Positions 57,367 through 64,000 of a stretch of DNA of 64,000 nt are shown here, piece by piece. A model generated the notes under the pieces. That model was not told the origin of the DNA. It was given only the letters and a program-made list of their open reading frames with translations, and did not search any database. Position 1 is the first letter of the stretch. Every line of letters starts with the position of its first letter. This DNA comes from Ailurus styani (taxonomy: Eukaryota; Chordata; Mammalia; Carnivora; Ailuridae), in assembly GCA_002007465.1 (NCBI GenBank), contig LNAC01000003.1:13766321-13830320 (forward strand), read 5' to 3'. The position numbers were made by a program, and so were the translations under genes.

Positions 57367-58552
57367 TAAAAAATGGAAATAAAAAAAAGAAATAAAAAAA
57401 AATAAAAAATAAATAAAAAATGGAAATAAATGCAAGGGCATTCACTTAAAATAGGGCATTTTATCCTTATTTTTCTCCAAGTTTTCTATGCTGTTCTCTG
57501 TGTAAGCAAGAATTTTTATTCTGAAAATGTATTTTAAATATTTAATTACATGAGGTGATTTGATTCAATAACATTAAAAGGAATTTCATAATGCAGTGTG
57601 TTAGACCAAAAGCACCCCCAAATCAGAAAGCTCTTTGTTGAGGAAACACAAGAAAGATTACAGGGAGGTAACACTGAATGCTTCAAGGAGCATCTGAAAT
57701 GCCAATATGAATTCTAATGCATATTGAATGCAAACTGACAGGTAAATCCTGATTCAGAAATGACAACAGAGATAGGAACCAGAGATGGGCAGTCAAAATC
57801 CATCTGGCATTTGGCATTTACAACTAATGTTGATTTTTATTTGCTAACTGATATTGTTGTCAGAAATAGTGAATTGTAAAGAGTAAGAAGAGATATATTC
57901 TATATTTCATGTAACCCATATTTAATAATTTTACAGTCAGATGTCAATAAAAGTGGACAGATAAAAAGACATTTCCAAATGTTTCTATTTATATTGATGA
58001 ATTGCTTTTTTCTTAGCACTAGAGGAAGTGTTCACATATTTTGATATACTTATATTGGTTCTTTAATAAATATTTTGATCCCAAACTTAATTATCATCAT
58101 TATAAAGACCATTCATCTTTTTCTAGCAAAATGTGGGATAGAAAAATATCAATGACAGAGTGAAATAAGACATTCCATAAATTGAAGAGTAAGTACATAA
58201 GTATGTCAAAAGAGGGGGAAAATAGACAACAAACAAAAGCAGTCCCATGCAGGCCAAATATGGCATGATAGAGATCATAATTCTCAACAGCTCAAGGTTC
58301 TGGGTATCATACAACTTAGATGCCTTCCTGTAAGTTCTTAGGCATAAAGAAAAGATTACTAATAACAGAATATATTAATGTTGGAATTTGGGAGGCAGTC
58401 CTCAGAACGTTAAAGATAAATTCATTTTACGATTCAGTTTTTAAATTCAAGTTAACTTTTACTTGATTGTTTATTAGAATGGATTGATTAATGGGTTTTA
58501 ACAATTACTTTATCTTCAATATACATTCAAGCCCAGATATTCAACTCCTTAT
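57367..58552. other. No gene seen
   Basis: Begins with an A-rich run (57365-57430, AAATAAAAAAAAG words). The rest is unique AT-rich DNA. Confidence 0.5.
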
Positions 58553-58781
58553 AAAGACAGTTGATGGACACTTGGGCTGCCTCCATGCTTTGGCTATTGT
58601 AGATAATGCTGTTAGAAACATTGGAGTGCATGGATCCCTTTGAATTATTATTTTTGTATTCTTTGGGTAAACAGAAGTGCAATTGCTGGATCATAGGGTA
58701 ATTCTATTTTTAACTTTTTAACTTTTTGAGGACTCTCCATACTGTTTTCCACAGTGACTGAGGAATAGATAAAGAAGATGT

Positions 58782-58831
<50 letters not shown>

Positions 58832-59240
58832 TATATACATACAATGGAATATTATTCAGCCATCAAAAAGATCAAAGTTTTGTTATTTGCAACAACATGG
58901 ATGGAACCAGAAAGTATTATGCTAAGCAAAATGAGTCAGTCAGAGAAAGACAACTACCATATGATTTCACTCATATGTGGAATTTAAGAAACAAAAAAAT
59001 GAGAAAGGGGGAAAAAAGAGAGAGAGGCAAACCAAGAAACAGACTCTTTATAGAGAAAAAAAAATGATGGTTACCAGAGGGGAGGTGGGGGAGATGGGTG
59101 AAATAGGTGATGCGGATTAAGAAGTGCACTTGAGGTGATGAACGCTGGGTGATGTATGGAAGTGTTGAATCACTTTATTGTACACCTGAAACTAATGTTA
59201 CACTCTATGTTAACTGACTGGAATTAAAAAAAAAATCTAA
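58553..59240 (+). mobile_element. LINE-1 3' end with 5' inversion (twin priming)
   Basis: 58553-58756 is antisense ORF2 end ('gttgatggacacttgggctgcctccatgctttggctattg', 'gaagtgcaattgctggatcatagggtaattc', 'ctccatactgttttccacagtg'). 58757-59240 is sense ('gaatagataaagaagatgtgg', 'acaatggaatattattcagccatc', 'aacaacatggatggaacc', 'agtcagagaaagacaactaccatatgatttcac', 'ttattgtacacctgaaactaatgtta', A-tail at about 59227). In L1 the inverted piece ends where the sense piece begins. A (TA)n run has grown at 58783-58840 inside the 'gtatatatatacaatgg' site. No intact frame. Confidence 0.85.
58783..58840 (+). repeat. (TA)n microsatellite inside the LINE-1
   Basis: Over 50 bases of TA with TACATA interruptions. 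It is an expansion of the short TATATATA normally present in the L1 end. Confidence 0.93.
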
Positions 59241-59546
59241 AAACAATAGAGACATTTTCTATATAAGCTTTTCAACTCTATGTTTTTCAAACTTTAGCCT
59301 CAAAATTTTCAACCAATTTCCAATCCCTTTCACTATTATAAAGTTTCCTGAGCATCTATTCTATTTCAGTTGTACTACATCAGATGGTTTGGGTAAAGTA
59401 TGAAAAAACATATCCAGCTTCCTCAGGAATTTCACAATTTACTGAATAAGAGATGTACATAGCATCAGTCACTACATATTATGGCAACTATAAATCAGAG
59501 TGTCTGTTTCTTCCCTTGGCCATTGTTAAACTTTTTTTAAATTAAA
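59241..59546. other. No gene seen
   Basis: Unique AT-rich DNA between two retroelements. Confidence 0.5.
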
Positions 59547-59740
59547 GGGGCACCTGGGTGGCTCAGTTGGTTAAGCATCTGCTTTTGGCTGGGGTCATGA
59601 TCCCAAGGTCCTGGGATTGAGCCCTGCATCAGGGTCCCTGCTCAATGGGAATCCTGCTTCTCCCTCTTCCTCTGCTGCTCCTCCTGCCTGTCCTTTCTCT
59701 CACTCTCTCTTCTGCTTTCTGTCAAGTAAATAAAATTAAT
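59547..59740 (+). mobile_element. Old Can-SINE
   Basis: GGGGCACCTGGGTGGCTCAGTTGG, 'ggggtcatgatcccaaggtcctgggattgagccc', CT-rich stretch, AAGTAAATAAAATTAATTAATT. An A/T-rich flank hides any duplication. Confidence 0.92.
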
Positions 59741-60364
59741 TAATTAGCTAATTAACTAAAATTTTTCCCTTTTATTAACACAAATAAATAAAACTGACAA
59801 AATAACTTATTTGAAAAATTGATGCATTTATTTATCACCTAATAATTTGAATAAAAATTTAAAAGATTGTTTTTAATTCTACCCTATTTTATTTTTAAAC
59901 CACAAAGATTTGAAATGGATCTAGCTTAGTATGTATTACTTTAACCTCACCCAAGGTATCTATGTTTTACCTTTGTTGATGCTATGGTAAATTTTAGATG
60001 GGCTAAAATAGATCAATAATGTTTTTACTACTCGTTTTCATGAAATAAAGGTTTTAATTCATGAGGGGAAAATCAATATAATGCAGTATTTTCTTCAGGT
60101 TAAATAGGAACAAAAACCTGATAACTATTTGTTTAATTTTTTGCTTACATCAGACACAGCCTGAATGCAATATGTTGTAGGACTAGATAAATGGGGCAAA
60201 CATTCAGATGTAATGGCGTATTCCAGTTTGCTAGGCAAAATTTCCAAAGGGGATCTGTGATCCAAATCACATTCCATGTTATCTCACCAGGCAACTGAAG
60301 TTCAAAATCCTTAAGAGGTTGCTTGAGCACCCTTAAGGAATAATGTGTCAGTGGAGATGATGTG
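59741..60364. other. No gene seen
   Basis: Unique DNA. A 111-codon minus frame (60145-60480) has no motif and overlaps the MIR. Confidence 0.5.
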
Positions 60365-60520
60365 TTGAAAAGAGCAAAGACTTTGATTGTAACACCTGTA
60401 CTTCCATCCTTGCTCCCCCACCAGTGGACATTCAACTCTGAGAAGTCATTTAACCTTCCACCTTCTCTAGAAATGATCACAATATTGGTGATCTCTTTAA
60501 CTTTCTTACAGGATAACGTA
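60365..60520 (+). mobile_element. Probable MIR element
   Basis: 'agagcaaagactttgattgtaacacctg', 'agaagtcatttaaccttccaccttctc', 'tggtgatctctttaactttcttacagga' follow the MIR order of head, core 'agtcacttaacc' and tail. Diverged. Confidence 0.5.
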
Positions 60521-62189
60521 GCTCTATCAATACAACTACCTGTGTGTTAATTTTTTACTTCTAATAAACTTTTTTAAAATTATAATTTATTTTCTAATTT
60601 TTCCAATTTTCTATTTTTTCTTCTTCTATTCCCATTGTTTTTCTTCCACTCTAGTTCAAATATTCAGAAATAAAAAGGTTTTTTTTCCTTTTTCCTTTAG
60701 CTCATACATATTCTTAGGATAATTTAGAGCATCAGCCTCATTCATACCTCAGTTGTTTAACGATTTCATATATGAAACCAGGAATAATTCAGAACTCCTC
60801 CAACATCTTTCTCAAATCCATTGTGCTTTATTGAATATTCATTTTTACACACAAAAAAGACAGTTTAACATCACCTCTTAGGGAATTCTGCCTAGTTTCT
60901 AGTTAAATGAATACCAATCTTGTCATACCAAATGAATACTTCCCTTTACGCTTTATCTCTGGCATCAGGGCAGACTTTAAAGAAACAATGTTAACCTCCT
61001 ATAAATTAATTTTGTGATTGGGGAAATTCTTTGCACACCCAACCAGCAAATGCCTAATTTTCACCACTTCTGATGCAGTTATCAGAGTGGGCACTGATGT
61101 TAGTATCGCCTAGAAGTCTTGTTTTTAACAAAATAAACTTTCATTTGTAATACAATCATCAAGTTTCTTTCAAATAGTGGTTTCTGGTTTTGTTTGAATG
61201 GCAGAAATTTGTTGTCTGTAAAAAGTAAGTTTTCCTTTTATGCTTCCTTTTTTTGTATTTTTGTATTTGTATTCTTCACTTCTATTTTTTCAATAGTTTG
61301 CATATCCCATGTTAGTTGATATGCTAAGGCTTAGTACACCTAATGAACTACATTAATATCCAATGTATAACTCAGAGAGCCTGATATAAATTAAGCTTGT
61401 GGGCACATCATTTTTATTGAGGTTATGATGAAAAAAATTCCCAGAGATATTAATAACTTTTTCTGATATCTTTGCATAATTGTGTGCAAGATAAATCTCT
61501 ATAGAATAATAGGTAGCAATTTTTAATGGCTCATTGCTCTGAGCCATTTGTTTTTTAAGAAAAACCACCAGTTTTAATAAAATATCAAAGCCCTTAAAGC
61601 AACTCTTTTCTACTTATTTCTTCATCTTTAAAAAATTATCACAGGTCATTGCCTGAAGTAATATGATTGTTTTGTATAGCTATACTCACTTTCATTTTAA
61701 CCACAGATCCGTCATACATTTTGTTTTGTTTTGTTTTGTTTTGTTTTTAGCCAAATAAGATCAGGCTAAATCAGTCCGGGAATTCAGTTAATAGACAAAA
61801 CAATGTGTCTTGTTCTTCGAATTATCACCTCTATAATGTCATTTATGGAAGGTGTTGTGAATCATTTTTTCTTAAGTTTGTATTTCGAAATGTTAGAATA
61901 GCTGAATTCTGACCATCACTCAATATTTTAGTCAATTAACTAAGTCCAAACCCAATGTTTTTGCTTAATAAAAACATTCATTCCATGTTGACATTATATT
62001 GGCAAGCTGATTAATATTTGGCATTTAAATGGTAAGGTGACACTCAAAATTTCAAATGCCGTAATCACTTGCAAAACTCGCTATCATTTTATACATATTT
62101 TAAACCTATTCTTAGCTTCTCAAAAACATGAAGTTCCTTTAAATAGCACAGTGATTTTATTGAAAAGTTACTTTAATTACCATTATTAT
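60521..62189. other. No gene seen
   Basis: Unique AT-rich DNA with a (TTTTG)n microsatellite at 61717-61747. Short frames at 61353-61568 and 62037-62240 lack motifs. Confidence 0.5.
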
Positions 62190-62355
62190 ATTTTTTTAGA
62201 GAAGGAGGGGAGAATTAGAGGGAGAAAGAGAGAATCTTAAGTAGGCTCTATGTCCAGTGCAGAGCCCTGACAAGGGGCTTGATCAAACAACCTTGAGATC
62301 ATGACCTGAGCCAAAATCAAGTCAAATGCTTAACCAACTGGTACCCAGGCACCCC
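62190..62355 (-). mobile_element. Old Can-SINE
   Basis: 'gagaaggaggggagaattagag', 'gggcttgatcaaacaaccttgagatcatgacctgagcc', 'aatgcttaaccaactggtacccaggcacccc'. Flanks 'taattaccattat' and 'taactactattaat' may be a decayed duplication. Confidence 0.87.
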
Positions 62356-64000
62356 TCTAACTACTATTAATTTAGAATGCCCTAAAAGTATTCTGTCCCA
62401 TGTTCTCATGAATATTTTTACTTCTGAAAATAAAGGCTGCAGGAAGCAAATATTACTTAGAACTTTGAACACCTATTTCAATAGAACAAACACATGATTA
62501 AGAAAATGAAGAAGGTGTGAAAAATGAAGACTGTTTTAAAGCTCTTCTCCCTTGAAGATATGACATACCTTTGCTTAACGACTGATTTAATAGAAATCCA
62601 AAGGATTTTCTTAGATGAAATGTGAGAGCAAACTAATTAAAATGCTTCTGCCTTCCCAAATGAAAATTAAAAATTTCTGAATTTTCTAATGAAACTTTCA
62701 CTACTTCAAGCTATTAAAATTTATATCACTTTCCATATTATCTTTCATATGTAAAAATATTGTAGTTTCTTTCTGAATTCCCATTCTTTGGTGTCATAAA
62801 TTAGGGATTTATATAAATTATTTAATAATATAAATGCTGTGATATAACTATACTCATACACTAGGATAAGTGATTAAACATTTTTGGTAAAAAATCAAAA
62901 CAATATTTTTAATGAATTTATTGAATTTCACATCACAAGATTCAGATTGAATGAATATTACTTGCAGCATTTATTTGTATATAACCCCTGGTGGTTTGCC
63001 TCTCAGACATCCCAGGGAGCTGGAAAAAATTCTAGCATTTATTTGGAATAACATTATTTAGTTTTAATCAAAAGTTCTCATGAATTTGGGTCTTGAGCGG
63101 GTCCAACTGGAAGAAAATAAGAAACAACACCATTTCATGTCAAAACTACAAAATAAAAAAAATAATTCAAGGATACTCTACTAATTTTGTAATATCAGAT
63201 AATATGCTTATTACTAAGATGTAAATTTCATACACTCCAAGACTCAATGTATTGAAAATATGCTATGACATACAGTGAATAGTTTTAAAATAACATGAGA
63301 TCTAAAAAAGTAAATATATGGGAGTTATAGTTAGTAAAGCAGTGTTCACATGTGATACATTTTTAACCCCCAATTTTGCATGCTTGTATTTGTTTTATTA
63401 TTTTTGTTACTAATTCTTTTTTAGACATGAAATCAAGATTAAAGTGATTAAATAACTAGCCCCAAATCACCAAAGTAGTGTTAGTAGTGTAACTTGATGA
63501 AGGCAGAAAACGCCTTTCAATCCCTATTCTTTACCTAGAAAATAAACTCCAGAAAGACAAGTCTCTGTTGCTTTTGTTCATCGGTGATATTCATGTGCTT
63601 TAAGCCACCCACACACAAGGGAGATACTCCTAAGACATTTGTTGAATGACTCCATTTGTGTCTGTTGGGCACCTTAATTGCTTTCTTTCTCTTGGGAAGC
63701 AACTGGAGTTATTAATACACCTACTACTTTGAGTGGTAAGAATTATGTAAGATATTACTGGAAATGCGTTTATTAACACTCTTTTAGCTAAGTTTGAAAC
63801 CATTTGATACATTAATCCTGGATACTCATTTTGATAGGAGATTCTCACTTTTATCTAAAGGCAAGCCTAAAAAATAAATCTACATCCCAGACCAGGCCAG
63901 AATAAGGTAATACTTTTAAGCAGGGTTTTCACTGGTGGTCTTCACATTATATAAGAAAATCCCTCCTTTTCCTATGATAGAAGATAGATTCTGGTAAAAA
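62356..64000. other. No gene seen to the window end
   Basis: AT-rich unique DNA. The minus frame at 63630-63848 has no motif. Confidence 0.5.

Noticed and set aside
60145..60480. 111-codon minus-strand frame as a gene
   Set aside because: No motif, and it overlaps a probable MIR.

Overview
This window is nuclear DNA from a carnivoran mammal, most likely an arctoid caniform such as a mustelid. The base for that is about 24 tRNA-Lys-derived Can-SINE insertions on both strands, each with a carnivore-type body (GGGGCGCCTGGGTGGCTCAG start, CT-rich stretch, AATAAA-type tail). Their sequence differs from the SINE subfamily I know from dog. L1 3' ends of carnivore type are also present. The DNA is AT-rich, has few CpGs, and carries microsatellites and old mammalian repeats (MIR, L2, MLT1, Tigger1, ERVL). 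Family names come from memory of consensus sequences, not from a search.

The window reads as a gene desert or a piece of a very large intron. No intact host protein-coding gene is visible. The single candidate host exon is a 176-base open stretch on the minus strand (22182-22357) with a plausible acceptor and a GTAAGT donor; its gene is not recognised. The long open frames belong to L1 retrotransposons or are chance frames through repeats.

Layout: 1-3 kb, three forward SINEs, an old L1 piece and a SINE nested in a SINE. 3.7-8.9 kb, a CA/TG tract, an MLT1 LTR, an L2 piece and mostly unique DNA. 8.9-14 kb, two old antisense L1 segments cut by younger insertions and microsatellites. 14.7-18.9 kb, an LTR, L2, then a Tigger1 DNA transposon fossil abutting an ERVL pol fossil (RNase H, integrase, dUTPase). 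19.6-20.3 kb, two MIRs, one split by a SINE and followed by an 81-base repeat around a single N (assembly scar). 20.3-23.1 kb, repeat-poor DNA with the candidate exon. 23.1-37.4 kb, SINEs, LTRs, L2 and a 5'-inverted L1. 37.5-41 kb, the 5' half of an antisense carnivore L1 (5'UTR, ORF1, start of ORF2). 41-50 kb, repeat-poor DNA with a tailless 5S rRNA retropseudogene. 50.2-52.7 kb, a 5'-truncated sense L1 that carries a 3' transduction. 54.8-55.6 kb, a four-copy SINE concatemer. 57-64 kb, L2, a second 5'-inverted L1, MIR and old SINEs.

The genes do not form a pathway. What the window records is retrotransposition history: target-site duplications, nesting order, twin-priming inversions, 3' transduction, a tailless RNA retrocopy, and later tandem duplication by recombination or by assembly error.
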